Notes: generated by a model not told the origin, from the sequence alone. A stretch of DNA of 64,000 nt from Dactylorhiza incarnata (GCA_033032865.1 JAWHQI010000019.1:12690001-12754000); one strand, 5' to 3'; positions 9,375-22,657 are shown, numbered from the stretch's first letter. A program made the numbers and translations.

Positions 9375-11926
9375 ATGGCCTCCACCATATTGCAGAAGGA
9401 GATGGGATCTATGAAGTTGCCCATATGCAATAAAGAAAACTTTGGCATATGGAAGCAAAGGGTTAGGTTGTTTATGGAAGCATCAGACCCAAGGATCTAC
9501 ATCATTGTAAAGCAAGGGCCTTTCACTTTTCAAACTGCCTCCACCATAGATCCAACTAGGAGAGTGGCCAAGGCTTTCAATGACTTGTCCAAGGATGAAC
9601 TTGCATTGTTCACTATGGATAAAAGAGCCCAAAACATCATTGTCAATGCAATTGATGACTCCACTTTTCAGAACTTGGTGCACTGCACAACAGCCAAGGA
9701 AATGTGGGATACATTAGTGGTGTATATGGAAGGGACAACTGAGGTGAGGGATGATAAAAAATCACTCCTCAACCAAGAATATGAAGCTTTCAGGCAGCTG
9801 AGCCAGGAAAGCATTTCTATTTGCTATGAAAGGTTCTTTAGGATAGTCAATGAACTAAGAACCTATGATAGAGTGTTCAGTGACAATGAGCTTAATAACA
9901 AGTTCCTAAGATCTCTAACTAGAGACTGGGACACAAAAATATGTGCCATCAGGGAAGTGGCCAAGCTTGGTGAAACTCCTACACATACACTGTTTGGGAA
10001 GCTGCTCTTTTATGAGATGCAGTTATCTGCAAGGAAGGAAGAGGACACTTCAACAAGGGCTCATGCAAGGTAGAGATCTCTGGCTCTCAAGGCTGACAGC
10101 TCCAAGAAGAGTAAAGGCAGGATGGTGTCTCCTCCAAGGAGGACTGCTGGATCTAAGAAATCTGAGAACAGCACCTCAGACAACTCTTCATCTGATGAGG
10201 AGTTTGCCGCCTTCTCAAGGCAGTTCAAGAAAATGAGGAGGAGGAGGTAGTGGAAGAACAAGCCCTCCTCCTCCTAAGATTCCAAGAAGGATCACAGAAG
10301 ATCTGAAAGACAGCACACCAAGGGTGGCAGGTTTGAATCTAAACCTGGTAAACATGTTTCAAATAATATCATTTGTTATTGCTGCAGCAAGCTTGGACAT
10401 GTCATTGCTGACTGTCCAGTCAAGAGGAAGGAGAAGGGTGATAAGAAACATCATCGCCAAAAGGAAAGAAAGGGGGGGGGGAAATCCTTCCTAGCAAAGA
10501 AAGGAAAGAGCTGGAGTGAATCTGAATCCTCAACTTTAGATTCAGATGATGAAGAGGAAGCCTACATTGGGCTGTTTGCAGCAAAAAGGGATGATGATTT
10601 TCCTGCTTCCAAGGTTGGAATTAGGGCCCCTCTATCACATTCAGATAGTGATACTGAGGAGGATGAAGAGGACAAAGTTCAGCTAGGCCTCATTACCATC
10701 ACTGATGAGGAAGCCAGTCAGAACAATTCTGACAGTGAACAGGTAATAATTCATTGCATCTCTTCTTCTGATTATGAGACAAGCCCAGAATCTGAATCAC
10801 CTTCATCAATTGGTGGAAGTGATTTAGATTCTGAGGAAGATGTTAATCAATTGATTGACAAGTATGGTGCTCTCTTGGAAGCTCTGAAAAAGAGCAAGAA
10901 GCTGGCTAAGAGGCAAGCTCAAGAAATTGCTTCCCTTAAGATGGATAAGAAAGAGTGCACTGAGTCACCCACCATGGTGGCTCAAATATATAGAGAAATA
11001 AGCCATCTAAAGGGGATAACAATTGCTCAATTGAGCACCATCTCCCTAAAGAACAAGGTCATCAAGGACCTTGAGGTGAAACTTCTGAAAGAAAAGAGCC
11101 GAGTGGCTCAATTCTCCAAGCCCAAATCTGTGCTTCCCATTATTGACACCTTTTCTTCTCAAACCAATAGAAGAGGACTAGGGTTCAATAAAATGGAAGT
11201 AGGAGAAGGGAGTGGAGAAAAGAGCAAGGATAAGGCTAGGCCTCATACCACCTTTCAAAAGGTACTACTTCCCTCTAGAAGGTATGAACATGACAACGTG
11301 TATGGTCACTGGAAGAATGGAAGCACCTATATGAAGGAAAACACTCCTTCCCATAGTGGAAGAAAGGGTATCGGAATGAGTGCCATGAAGGCTCCCCATG
11401 AAGAAATTCAAATGGCCCAACCAGGACCATTTGTATTTGGTACTTCAATTCCTTCAGTCAAGAGTAAGGAAGCTAGCCCTTTCAAGCTCTGTCTAGCAAA
11501 GAAATTGGCCGTTGTCAAATCTGTAGACAAGTCCTATTGCTCAGTGTCTGATGCCATCCAATCTTGCCTAGCTCTCAAGCCAAAGCATGCTGATACCATC
11601 AAGACAAAGGGTGCCAAGACTGTTTACAGTTAACATTCAGCCAAATCATTGCTGAAAGAAACCTGAAAAATGTTGATGTATCCCCTCCTTAACATAAGCA
11701 CATTAATGCTCTCTCCTCAAGAAATGTTCAGATGAGGAGATACAAAATTCATGAATGTTGGTATTGTGGTAAGGTGGGACACTTTGCCATAGATTGTTGG
11801 CATAATCCCAATGTGCCAAGTGCAAAGAAGAGCCTTCCTGCAAAGTGTGCAGCAGGTGTAAGATCAGCTTATCATGCTAACAAGGACCTAGGACCCAAAA
11901 TAATTGTGGCTCCTAAGGGTAACTAA
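9375..11926 (+). pseudogene. Sirevirus-type gag with two zinc knuckles (B)
   Basis: Begins ATG at 9375 with MGSMKLPICNKENFGIWKQ. The gag core is open to a TAG at 10071-10073; the same frame continues through a basic/acidic linker to the first knuckle CYCCSKLGHVIADC (about 10375-10415). An acidic Ser/Asp/Glu stretch (about 10500-10850) and a coiled coil follow (open 10851-11633, EALKKSKKLAKRQAQEIASL). A second knuckle CWYCGKVGHFAIDC lies at about 11757-11800 in another frame (11732-11926). A long coiled-coil gag tail between two CCHC boxes is typical of Sireviruses. Internal stops near 10071, 10248 and 10278 and a frame change after 11633 inactivate it. Confidence 0.88.
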
Positions 11927-11940
11927 ACTCCTTCTTGTAG

Positions 11941-14900
11941 GTGATTTCAAGTACCAATCTTAAACAAATATGTTACTTGGACAGTGGGTGCTCAAGGCAC
12001 ATGACAGGTACCAGGAGTCTTCTACAGGACTACACAGCTGTGAAGAATGGACCTAAGGTCATCTTTGGTGGATCTGAAAGAGGAATCACCAAAGGTGATG
12101 GTATGATTTCCAATCGTATAGTTTCAATCACAAGGGTAGCTTATGTTGAGGGTTTGCAACACAACCTTGTAAGCATAAGTCAACTATGTGATTTAGGCTA
12201 TGTCATTGAATTCCACAATGACAAGTGCTTGATCAAAAAGTCTAATGACTTGGAGACCATTCTCTCAAGCACTAGGAGTGGGAATGTTTATTATCTAGAT
12301 TTCATAGGCAATAATTCACTATCATCTATTTGTCTTGTGGCTAATGAAAGTGAGTCACTTTGTGTTCAATGACACAAGAGACTTTCCCACATTAACTACA
12401 AGACAATGTATAGACTATTTTCTAAAAACCTTGTTAGGAATAGTCCAAACTTAAAATGTATTAAAAGTGGTCCATGTCAAGCTTGCCAAATGGGCAAGCA
12501 AAAAAGGGCCACCTTTAAAAGTATTGGCTCCAAAGACACTGAAAGATGTCTATATCTATTGCACATGGACTTGTTTGGTCCTTTGCCAATTCAGAGCCTA
12601 GGTGGGAAGTTGTATACTTTGGTGATTGGTGATGATCACTCCAAATATACATGGGTATTCTTCCTTAGGAAGAAGTCAGATACTTTAAATATCTTTATAA
12701 ACTATGTCAAGGCAATTCAGAATGACTTGCAATGTTCTGTAGTCAGGACTAGGACTGACCATGGCACAGAATTTCAATCTAAAGTTAAGACAAAGTTTTG
12801 TCAAGAGTTTGGTATCACCCAAGAGTTCTCCTCCCCAAGGACTCCACAACAAAATGGTGTGGCTGAGAGGAGGAATAAAACCTTGATAGAAGCTGGAAGA
12901 ACACTTCTTAGTGACTCCTCACTCCCAGAATTCTTCTGGGCTGAGGCAGTCAATACTGCATGTTATGTTCTTAATAGAGCTTCCATCAATAAGGTTCGTG
13001 GAATTACCCCCTATGAGATTCTGAAAGGCAAACAACCAACAATTTCATACTTTAGAATCTTTGGTTCAAAATGCTACATTTTAAACAATGGAAAATCTCA
13101 ATTAATAAAGTTTGCAGAAAAATGCAATGTGGGGGTTCTTGTTGATTATAGCTCACACAGTAGAGCTTATAGAGTTTATAACAAGAAAACTCATGTTATA
13201 GAAGAGTCTATGCATGTGGTATTTGATGAGACCAGCCTAATCTATAAGGGCTGGTCTAGTTCTTCTGTTTTGACAGGAAATGAAAAGGACATGGAAAAGA
13301 TGTCTGTACAAGACATACCCAGCAGTAGCAAAGCATATACAGATGCAGCAATTCCTGAAGAGGAAGAGGTCCAAGGTGTTGAAGCCACTGCTGAACTCGT
13401 ATAAGTATTACAGCAAGCTGAGGACATATTGCCTGCAGCTATAAGACACCTTAGGGATCATCCAAGAGAACAAATCATTAGAGATCAGAACCAAGGTGTA
13501 CTAACCAGAAGCATGTCTCATAATGAGGCCCTATTCTTGAGCTTCCTATCACAAATGGAGCCCAAGAAGTTTGAATAAGCCAAACAAGACACTTTTTGGA
13601 TTCAAGCAATGCAAGAAGAACTTCTTCAATTCAAAAGATGTAAGGTGTGGAAGTTGGTGCCAAAACCTCAAGGACACAATATTATTGGCACCAAATGGAT
13701 TTTCAGGAACAAACTGGATGAAAATGGAGTAATCATCAAAAATAAGGCTAGATTGGTAGCCAAGGGTTATAGACAAGAAGAGGGAATAGATTTTGATCAA
13801 ACCTTTGCCCATGTTGCACGGTTAGAAGCAATTAGGTTATTCCTTGCTTATGTTGCCCACAAGGGGTTCAAAGTATATCAAATGGATGTCAAATCAGACT
13901 TCCTCAATGGTGACTTGAAGGAAGAGGTATATGTTGAACAACCGTTAGGTTTTGTGCATCCAATCCTCTCTAATCATATATATACTTAGGAAAGCTCTTT
14001 ATGGTCTATTGCAAGCCCCTAGGGCTTGGTAAGAGACATTATGTAGCTTTCTCATCAAGAACAAGTTCTTGAGGGGAAGGGTAGATAGTACATTGTTTCT
14101 TAGGGAAACAAGGGGCAAGTGTCTCCTAGTCCAAATATATGTTGATACATAATATTCGGGTCTACTGATAACAACCTCTGCAAAAGGTTTGTTAATCTAA
14201 TGTAGGGGGAGTTTGAGATGAGCAGTATGGGAGAGATTAAGTACTTCTTAGGCCTCCAAATAAAACAGTCTGATGATGGGATATTCATCTCTCAGACCAA
14301 GCACGGTAGGGAGCTTATAAAGAAATTTGAAATGAAATCTGCTTCCACCATGAAAACTCCCGTGGGGTCCAACATTTCCCTGGACAAGGATGTGAAGGGC
14401 AAGGCCTTTGATGAATCCATGTATAGGTGTATTATTGGATCCCTATTGTACCTAACTACTAGTAGGCCAGACATTATATATGATATATGTGTTTGTGCTA
14501 GGTACCAGGCATGCCTAAGGAATCTCACTATTTAGTTGCAAAGAGGATCTTGAGATACCTTAAAGGCTGCCTACATCTTGGCTTTTGGTACCCTAAGAAT
14601 AATGACTTTGAACTAACTGGATTTTCAGATGCAGATTTTGCAGGATGCAAAGAAGACAGAAAAAGCATAAGTGGTACTTGTCAATTCCTAGGAAGGAGAT
14701 TGATATCATGGAGCAGCAAAAAGCAGACAAGTGTGGAGATATCCACTGCTGAGTCTGAATACATTGCTGCAGGGAGTTGTTGTGCACAACTATTATGGAT
14801 CCAACATCAATTAGAGGACTACAACCTCAAGGTAAGTGAGTCTCCTCTTTGTTATGACTCATCCAGTGCTATTTCTATTGCTAAGAATCCTGTCTCTCAT

Positions 14901-15080
14901 AGCAGGACTAAGCACATAGAGATTAGATATCATTTTATAAGATAACATGTAGAATGTAAAGATATCTGCCTTGAATTTATCCCCACTGACAATCAAGTTG
15001 CTGATATTTTTACAAAGCCATTGGATGAGGCCAAGTTTAATACTTTCAAGATTGAACTAGGAATGTTAAATGTTGAATAG
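11941..15080 (+). pseudogene. Copia pol of B: protease, integrase, RT, RNase H
   Basis: Protease with active site YLDSGCSRHMTG (about 11970). Integrase has the HHCC finger (HKRLSH, CQACQMGK) and the catalytic triad in HMDLFGP, RTDHGTEF and QQNGVAERRN, open 12406-13404. RT (13609-13989, then other frames) has [18 protein letters not shown] and [14 protein letters not shown]. RNase H runs 14511-15000, ending in ADIFTKPL; the stop is at 15078-15080. Breaks: TGA at 12370-12372, TAA at 13402-13404, a stop near 13576, a shift near 13970, a 1-nt loss near 14146 that destroys the second Asp of YVDD, a TAG before the 14218 frame, a shift near 14510 and a TAA at 14941-14943. Confidence 0.92.
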
Positions 15081-15601
15081 TGTCAAATATTCCACTCTTT
15101 CAATCAAATATGATATTATGCATGTTACGTTGTGATTCAAAAAGTCGTCCTATCACATCAACTCCTACTGACATGATTAGGTCTTAACACATTCAGACCT
15201 CAAAAGGATTAATGATAAGGTAATAAGGTCAGCTAAAACAGACAAGATTATTTCAGCTGAGTTGCTGAGACGGCTGGGAAAAATCTCAACTGAGACCCTA
15301 AGACTGCTAAACAGTCCCAGCGGTTGATAGTGCTCTGTCCCAACGGTTTAGGTCATCGTCTCAACGGTTCCACTGAGACGGGCTGGTTCCATATCAGTTT
15401 GGCTAAATGCAACCCCAATTGACACAATTCTACTGGCAACTATAAGTTCACTCAAATCTACTTATTAGGGTTAATCATAACACAGATTTAAGCCATATAA
15501 ATAGACAATCATTAATTAGTGAAAGATACACAACCCTTCCTTCCTAGCCACCGAGACGAATCACATTCTCTTTCATCCCAGCGCATCCCTCTACAGCACC
15601 A
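15081..15601 (+). promoter_or_regulatory. Internal promoter region of the B accessory gene
   Basis: This 520-bp spacer has no open frame. Its first half (about 15229-15398) is packed with GCTGAGACGG, CAACTGAGAC, GTCTCAACGG and ACTGAGACGG, the same word family that fills U3 of the B and C LTRs. TATAAATAG follows at 15496-15504, and an ATG at 15602 is 98 bp further on, a normal 5'UTR distance in plants. I infer a separate promoter for the accessory gene, related to the LTR promoter. No transcription data are available. Confidence 0.65.
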
Positions 15602-16289
15602 ATGGCACCCAAGAGTTCAAAGGACCTTCTGGAGGGGTATGAGATAGTCAGAAATGGCTTTACCCATGCTCCAGAAGACATAAAATGAGTGATTCAACTC
15701 CTAGAAGCACAAGGGCTAGAATATACCCTTTCTGAACCTACTGTCATTCTCAGAACTGAAGTTCTGGAATGGTTTAGTAATGCCAAGTTATCCTCTTCCC
15801 AGTCCACCTTAAAGTCCAAAATAGGAGGAGAAAGAGTGAAAATCTCCTCAGCAAGAATTGAACAAGCTCTCCACATACCCTCATGCCACAAGGATAAGGA
15901 GGAAGAGATTTATGACAAGGATAAGCAGCTAGCTTTGAAATGGACTGAGTATAGTGATGCCAAGATTGGCTCATTAAAAAGGAAATTCTTCAATCAAAGA
16001 GGAAAATTACTATCAGATATTGTGGGCAAAGCACTCCTTTGAAAGCCAGGGTCTCATGATACCATTTCACAATCCATGTTTGATATCATGGCAAGGATCA
16101 TTCTGACAAAGAAAACTTCCTGGGGAGAAGTCATATTTCAGAGACTGAAGGAATGTCTGCAATCACCAAATATGGGTAGAATTCTATCCCTATATCTGAT
16201 CCAGACCTATTCTGAAAGGTTTAAGGGATTAAAAGGTTCAAATATTCATTACCTGAAAAGAATGGATATAAATGTTGGGTTTTTCTACA

Positions 16290-16965
16290 ACCATACATCG
16301 TATGTAGGCGCAGCGGAAATAAAGAGAAACAACCCAAAAAGATTCGGATCGGCCATGAACATTGAATCAAGAAGTAATGAAAACTACTAGGCAAAAATTA
16401 CCTTAGTGGAGTTGGATCGAATCCAATCTAGGTGCTCCAAGAAGAAGAATCCTGTCAGTGGCTATGCAAGAGTCCTCACGTAGAATGATGTCTACGTCTC
16501 TACAGTGATCCACACGAGCCGGGAGAAGAACGACTGCACCTTGCACTTCCACGAACTGCTAGGTTCGCTCCAGGAAGAACAATCACGACGACGATCGCCG
16601 GAGAGGAGGTCGGCGGAGGCGAACGGGGTGGCGAAACTCTTTCCGTCTAGGGTTCGGGCGAGAGGCGGAACTCCTTCCGTCGGCTGAACTTTTCGTAAGT
16701 AATAAGAACCCTAAAAGAAGATCTATTTATACCCAAAGCATAAACAGGCTTCTAGAAGAATCACTATCCGTAGACCACACAGCAGAATTGGGGTTTCTGT
16801 AACAATTCGTCGGGATTCCACGGAACAGCATTCGTCGAGTTTTCACGGTACAATTCGACGAATTCCGACGAATCATATCCGACGAATTCCAACGAATCAT
16901 ATCCGTGAAAACCCGATGAATTCTATCCGTGAAAACCCGACGAATTCTGACAGCAACATTTGCTG
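16290..16965. mobile_element. Insertion in the B accessory gene, probably a solo LTR
   Basis: The accessory reading frame ends in foreign DNA at about 16290 and recognisable B sequence resumes about 16965. The insert has LTR-like ends (TGTTGGGTTTTTC near 16273 or TGTAGGCGCAGCGG near 16305; CA near 16965), a TTTATAC word near 16727, and a 150-bp cluster of GACGAATTCC/ATTCGTCGG repeats with GTGAAAACCCG words (about 16805-16955). I could not find a clean target duplication, so exact ends and orientation are open. Confidence 0.5.
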
Positions 16966-17406
16966 GACCTCCTCCATTCTATATGGTGATTGGTAACCTT
17001 TACCAACACAGTCAATCTTCCAACTTCTCCACATGCTCTTATGTGCGACCCTGCAGGCTCATATCGCGCTGGCAGTGAGATTACATGTTTGACCACTTCT
17101 AGATCATAATGGTAACTCCAACAATAAAGACATTAGATAGGTTCACCAGGGTGCTCCCCATAAGCCAGCCCACTGAGTCAAAAGAAAAAGGCAAAAGGAA
17201 ATCCAAAGCAGTGAAGAAGCCAAAAATGGTCTTATCAAGTTCTGAGTCTAACCACTCAGATAAAAATGAAGATGCTGGTGCTGATATTGGATCACACGGC
17301 ATTCCTGACAAGGATGCTCCACTGCATGACATGCCTACTGACATTGTCCATTCACAGGACTTGGACATAGATAGCACTCCTAGTAATTAATTCTTAAACT
17401 CAACAT

Positions 17407-18563
17407 TGTGAAATTTTTCGTAGATCTAGGAGTGAGCAGGAATAGTATAACTAAAAGTTCAAGCCAAATAACCAGAAGCATATGAAGCAAACACAATCTT
17501 TATTGATCAAGCAAAATTTTTCATTACAGGGCGAGGTATACATGGCGAGACATGATTTCGCCAGTACACAAAACAGAAGAGAAAAATAGCTGAAAGGAAA
17601 ACCAACAGTCTGCCTGACTGAGACCGCCTGACCGCCCGACCTGACAGTTCGCTCGACTAGAAGACGAGACCGCCCGAACTGCCTGCTAGAGGATTGAACA
17701 ACACCATCTGAGAAGTACGCGAACTCCCGGACTTCACTGATCCTCCCGAACTCCAGCAACCCCCACTGCAAGCCGCGAGACCGCCCGAACACCTTCAGAA
17801 GAGGAGATGACCACAGCTACCCGCACAATCCGCAGAAGCTGCACAAAAGAAGTTCGATCAGCAAGACCAACCGGTCACAAGAAATGAGACCGCGAGAACT
17901 AGCCGCGAGTTCTGCTTACACTTGGTGCGGTGTTTTTTGCTGCTACAGTGGCTCCTATTTATAGGCGTGAGACCTGATCCAGTCACTACCCTATGAGATA
18001 GAGTCACCGCCCCTTGATCGCATGACCAGACTGGTCAACCCGCGCGATCAGCAAAAGATCCTCCTGCTTAGTGAGCTCGCCGACTTCACGAAGAAGCCGT
18101 GCGATAATGACGACTCGCCCGGTCATGACGCTCACCACATGTGTTCGCCACCCGACCTCCTCCAGAGACCGCGAACACACTAGGCCGACTAGAACACTAG
18201 CCCGCCAAGTCGACCAAACACCTGTGACCACATATACCAGCAGATCGCCGAAGGACCAGCCATGCGAACACAAACCGGAGACCGCGCGACTAAGAAGACC
18301 TTAGTCCACGCGCACCACAAAGAAACCGGACAGCCACCAGACCGGGCTGCCCCCTCCATGCAGTCACAAGCACCAGACAGCGCGTCCTCACCTCGGCACC
18401 GTTGGACAGAAGAACGGCGGTCACGCCGAGAAGCCCGCGGCTAGACCAGTGAGGTCAGACCGCAAGACCGTGCGGTCAGACCAGAATGCGCGGTCTCCCC
18501 CCCCCCCCCCCCCCCCCCCCCCAGACCGCCAACTCCACAGCTTCCACTTCAACCTTTTCAACA
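17407..18563 (-). repeat. 3' LTR of E (left copy, 1157 bp)
   Basis: TGTGAAATTTTTCG to TTTTCAACA, matching 22670-23821. GC-rich with many GACCGC/GCGGTC words. It contains a 26-C run (18497-18522), against 11 in the other LTR. Open frames inside are by-products. TTTATAGGC near 17958 is a TATA-like box (CTATAAATAG) for minus-strand transcription. Confidence 0.95.
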
Positions 18564-18580
18564 CTCCCCCTTGAAGTGGG
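18564..18580 (-). other. Polypurine tract of E
   Basis: Minus strand ACTTCAAGGGGGAG directly before the 3' LTR start TGTTGAAAAGG. Confidence 0.85.
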
Positions 18581-18607
18581 AAGTTGAAAACAGCCCAAGT
18601 AAACTCC

Positions 18608-21600
18608 TTAGCCGAGTGAACGGCCCCTTCGCCAGCGCCTTTGTGAAGATGTCAGCAATGTTGTCCTGACCCCAACATGCTCGGCCGAAAGAGACCCCTC
18701 CAACACCTTCTCACGAATGAAATTATGCTCGATCTCGATATGCTTGGTCCTCGCATGACAAACTGGTTTAGTAACCAGTTTGAGAGCACTCTCATTGTCG
18801 CCGCGGAGCAGATTCGGACCCTGAACCTCCTTATGGATGTCTCCAACCAACCTCCTAAGCCAGATGGCTTCTTGAGCTGGCAAGGCCGAATCCTTGTATT
18901 CCGCTTCCGTGGTTGAGACAGACACGGAATCCTGCTTCTTGCTGCACCATGATATAGTCGTAGGGCCCGCCATGAAGACGTATCCAGACGTCGACTTCTG
19001 ATCATCTGAATCTCCCCCGTAATCAGCATCCATGTACCCATGCACCTCGAAGCCCGCATCCCTCCTATAAAGAGACCCATATCTGAAGTCGCCTTGACAT
19101 ACTTCAATATACTCTTGGCTGCTAGAAGATGAGGCATCTGTGGTTCTGCCATATACCGACTCACCCTGCCAACTGCATACATAATATCCGGCCTGGTAAT
19201 CGTTAGATAGATCAAGCTCCCAACTAGAGCCCGGAACACCAACGGATCTTCCAGAATCCTCCCCTCATCCTTGCGAAGTTTTATGGCCTTCTCCAGAGGT
19301 GTGGAAATGCACTTCCCTTCCTTCATGCCGAACCGCTCCACGATTCGCTCCACATATTCAGCCTGGGTTACCATCACTCCACTTTCCGTCCTCTACACTT
19401 CGAATCCAAGGAAGTGGTGCAACTCACCTAAATCCTTCATCTCGAACCTGATAGATAGCTCGGCCCGAAGCCTTGCTACCTCCTCCTTTGAATTTCCCGT
19501 CACGATCATATTGTCGACATAAAGCAGCACGATGACTTGAAGCTCCCCGCTCTTCTTGACGAACAAGCTTGAGTCTGAGTCTGAAGCACCAAACCCACAG
19601 AATAGGAGATATTCTGCTATCTTTCCATACCACGCCCTCGGCGCTTGCTTCAACCCATACAGGGCCTTCTTCAGCTTGCAGACATGCTCCGGAAAATCTT
19701 CAAATATGAAGCCTGACGGCTGGACCATGAAGATGTCCTTGTCAATCTCGTCGTACAAGAACGCATCCTTTACGTCGAGCTGCCAAATCTCCCACCCCCA
19801 ACACGCCGCCAAGGCAATCACAACCCGAACTGAAGTTATTTTTGCCACCGGACTGAATGTCTCTTCATAGTCTTCACCGTGTTGCTGCGAGAATCCCCGA
19901 GCCACAAGGCGAGCCTTATATCGCTCGATACTGCCGTCAGCCTTCTTCATGAGCTTATAGACCCACTTGCATGTCACAGGGGTGATACCCTTGGGCTTGG
20001 GCACCAGAGACCAAGTCTCATTCTTCTCAAGAGCACTCATCTCTTCCTGCATAGCTGAATCCCACTGTTCCACGCCTTTGGCCTTTTCAAAGCTCGACGG
20101 CTCCCTCTCATCCAAGTGACCAGCAAAGAAACACGAGACAAAGCTCACTATGTTTCCTCCTGTATAGCGATCAGGGGCAATGATGGTTCGCTTCGATCTC
20201 CGCAATGCCTTCCCCTGACTCGCAGTATCTTTAGATGCTTCTTCCCTAGCTCCCCTTCCATACGTACTAGGAGCATCGTTCCCCCTGGTTCTTGATCCAG
20301 AAGCCTCCGTCCCAGAACTAGAAGTAGATGGACCACCTGGTGACACAGGTAGCCCCACCTGAAGATTTTCCACAGCTATCTCCGGCTCCTCCACCCTGTT
20401 TTTTGGTAGCTCAACACCAGAACTTCCCTTGTACGACGTCACCTCGTCGAACACGACATCGCGGGATACAACAAATCTCCGCGTCTCTGGGTCTATACAC
20501 TTCCAGCCCTTCTTCCGATCATCATAACCCACGAAAACTAGCTTCCTTGCTTTCGCATCTAGCTTCGTTCGAAGCGCATCTGGAACGTGCACATAGCAGG
20601 TGGAACCAAACACCCGAAGGTGTGCCACGCTAGGCTTTACCTTGAACATCAATTCATGTGGGGTCTTCATATTGATGGGACTAAGAGGCATCATGTTGAT
20701 GACGTAGGCATGCAGCCAACACTTGCAGGTCTCCGTCAGATGACGGATCTTCTGCTCTGCAACTATATTTTGTTGTGGAGTATGTGCACAAGTAAGCTCC
20801 CTCCGGATGCCCGCCTTCCTGCAAAAACTAGAGAACTCACCAAAGGTGAACTCCCCTCCGTTGTCAGTTCTCAGCTTCTTAACCCGCATACCTAGACGAC
20901 CCTCCACGAGCTCCTTGAACTCCACAAACTTGGCAAATGCATCCTCCTTCTCCTTCAAGAAGTAAACCCAGACATATCTGGTGTAATCATCGATCAACAC
21001 CAGCATATATTTGTTGCCTCCGAGGCTTGGGGTAGCAGTCGGTCTCATCAAGTCACCGTGGATGCACTCCAACGACACACTACTCCTTGTCTGCAACTTT
21101 TCAAACGGTAGTCGATGAGACTTGCCAAACTGACATCCTGCGTACACATGACTGTCTCCATAGGAAGATAGACTAGGCAGGCCCTTGACCAGACCTCTCA
21201 CCACCATAGCCTTCAGCTTATCCATTCCTACATGCCCCAACCTCTCGTGCCATATTACGGCACTATCATTCATCCTCATCTTGTCGACATAAGAACTTGT
21301 CGATAAAACGAACAAGTCTTTTGCCCTTCTCCCCACATGAACGACCTCAGCCTTCAACGCCTCCACATTCTGAAGAAACCTCACTTCTGTTGGGCCAAAC
21401 AGAACGTGATACCCAGCGTCTACAGTGTTGGTCACGGAGAAGAGGTTTTTCCTCATTCCGGGCACATGATAGACACACTTCAAAGTTAGAGGCCCTTTAT
21501 CACTGCCCAAGGAAACAACCCCCACCTTCTCGACAGCATGCACGGTATTATTAGCAGTAATAATGGCATCATTACCTGAGTACGGCTGCGCTGAAGTAAG

Positions 21601-22582
21601 CTTCGACTCATCCCCGGTGAGGTGATGACCACACCCCGAGTCCACGATCCAGTCCTCCTGATAGTTGATAGGAGCCGCAGCTCCAACAGAAGCTGAGAAG
21701 GCTCCTCCCCATCCTCCATCAATCTGTCTGGCCTCAGCTTCCTCCTTTCCTGCAGCAGCATGCTCCGGCTGAAGATTCACCCGGCACTCCTTCCTGATGT
21801 GACCAAGCTTCCCGCACCTGAAGCACTTGGGACCTTCTCCCTTCTTCTTCCCTTCAGCCTTAGGAGCATAGCCCTTCTCCTGTTGTCCAGAAGTTGAAGG
21901 CCCATTGCCTCCTCCAGCGGTCTTCTTCTTATCCCACTTCTTCTTCTTCCCCATGAAGAGAACCTCGCCATCTCCCCCAGACATTGACACCCTCGCCATC
22001 TGCCTTGCCAGACTCTCCTGCGAAGCAAGCAGATTTTCCAGCTCCAGCAGAGACGGCTTATTTTCCCAACCCTGCACCGACGTCACAAAGGCAACATACT
22101 CCTTCTGCAAGCCACGGATGATGTGCCTCTTCAGCTTCGCCTCAGAAATTGGCTCATCAGGATCCAGTGTTGAAATCTCAGCGCACAGGTTCTTCATCTT
22201 CAAGAAGAACATAGAGATAGAAACATCACCTTGAGCCGATCTGGCCAGCTCATTCTCCAGGAATTGAAGTCTTGCCACATTCTTTTTGTTAAACAGCCCA
22301 TCCAGGGCTCTCCAGATCTCAGCAGCTGATCCACACCCCAAGATGTGATCAAACAAGTCAGGTGATATTGCCCTCTTCAGGGCGAACTCCGCTTTGGCAT
22401 TAATCCGCCTCCAGTACCTCACCTCATGACCGTTATCCCCAATCAGAATAACTTCCTCAGTGCTCTCTCCTCCAACCACCTCCCAGAGGTCCTCACCCAG
22501 AAGATAACTTTGCATACATGACTTTCACTTCTTAAAGATAGTCGATGTAAGCATCTCAATTCCAAGACCCCTTGCTTTCATG
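18608..22582 (-). pseudogene. Gag-pol polyprotein of E
   Basis: One frame (22515-19393) encodes 1040 residues: gag (UBN2-type, MQSYLLGEDLWEVVGG), CCHC knuckle CFRCGKLGHIRKEC, protease IVDSGCGHHLTG, integrase with HERLGHVGMDKL and triad residues in IHGDLMRP, LRTDNGGEF and QQNIVAEQ, and RT with QLDVKDAFLYDE. Continuation lies in 19377-18652 and, after a frame change near 19045, 19045-18608 (RNase H with DADYGGDSDDQKSTSGY). Defects: a TGA upstream in gag at about 22527, a stop at 19393, the frameshift, the RT active site YVDN instead of YVDD (AAT at 19510-19512), and the integrase finger C-x2-C with Tyr for the first Cys (21142-21144). These point to an inactive copy with few changes. Confidence 0.93.
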
Positions 22583-22657
22583 GCTCTACCACTAGTTCCT
22601 TCTTCACAAAGGCGATGGCAACTTTTAGTTAATCACTGCTCTATCCACTCCAACCTA

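Noticed and set aside
17451..18444. Arg-rich open frames in the E LTRs (also 22770-23706)
   Set aside because: GC-rich LTR sequence present in both LTR copies; no domain and no conservation of frame between the copies.
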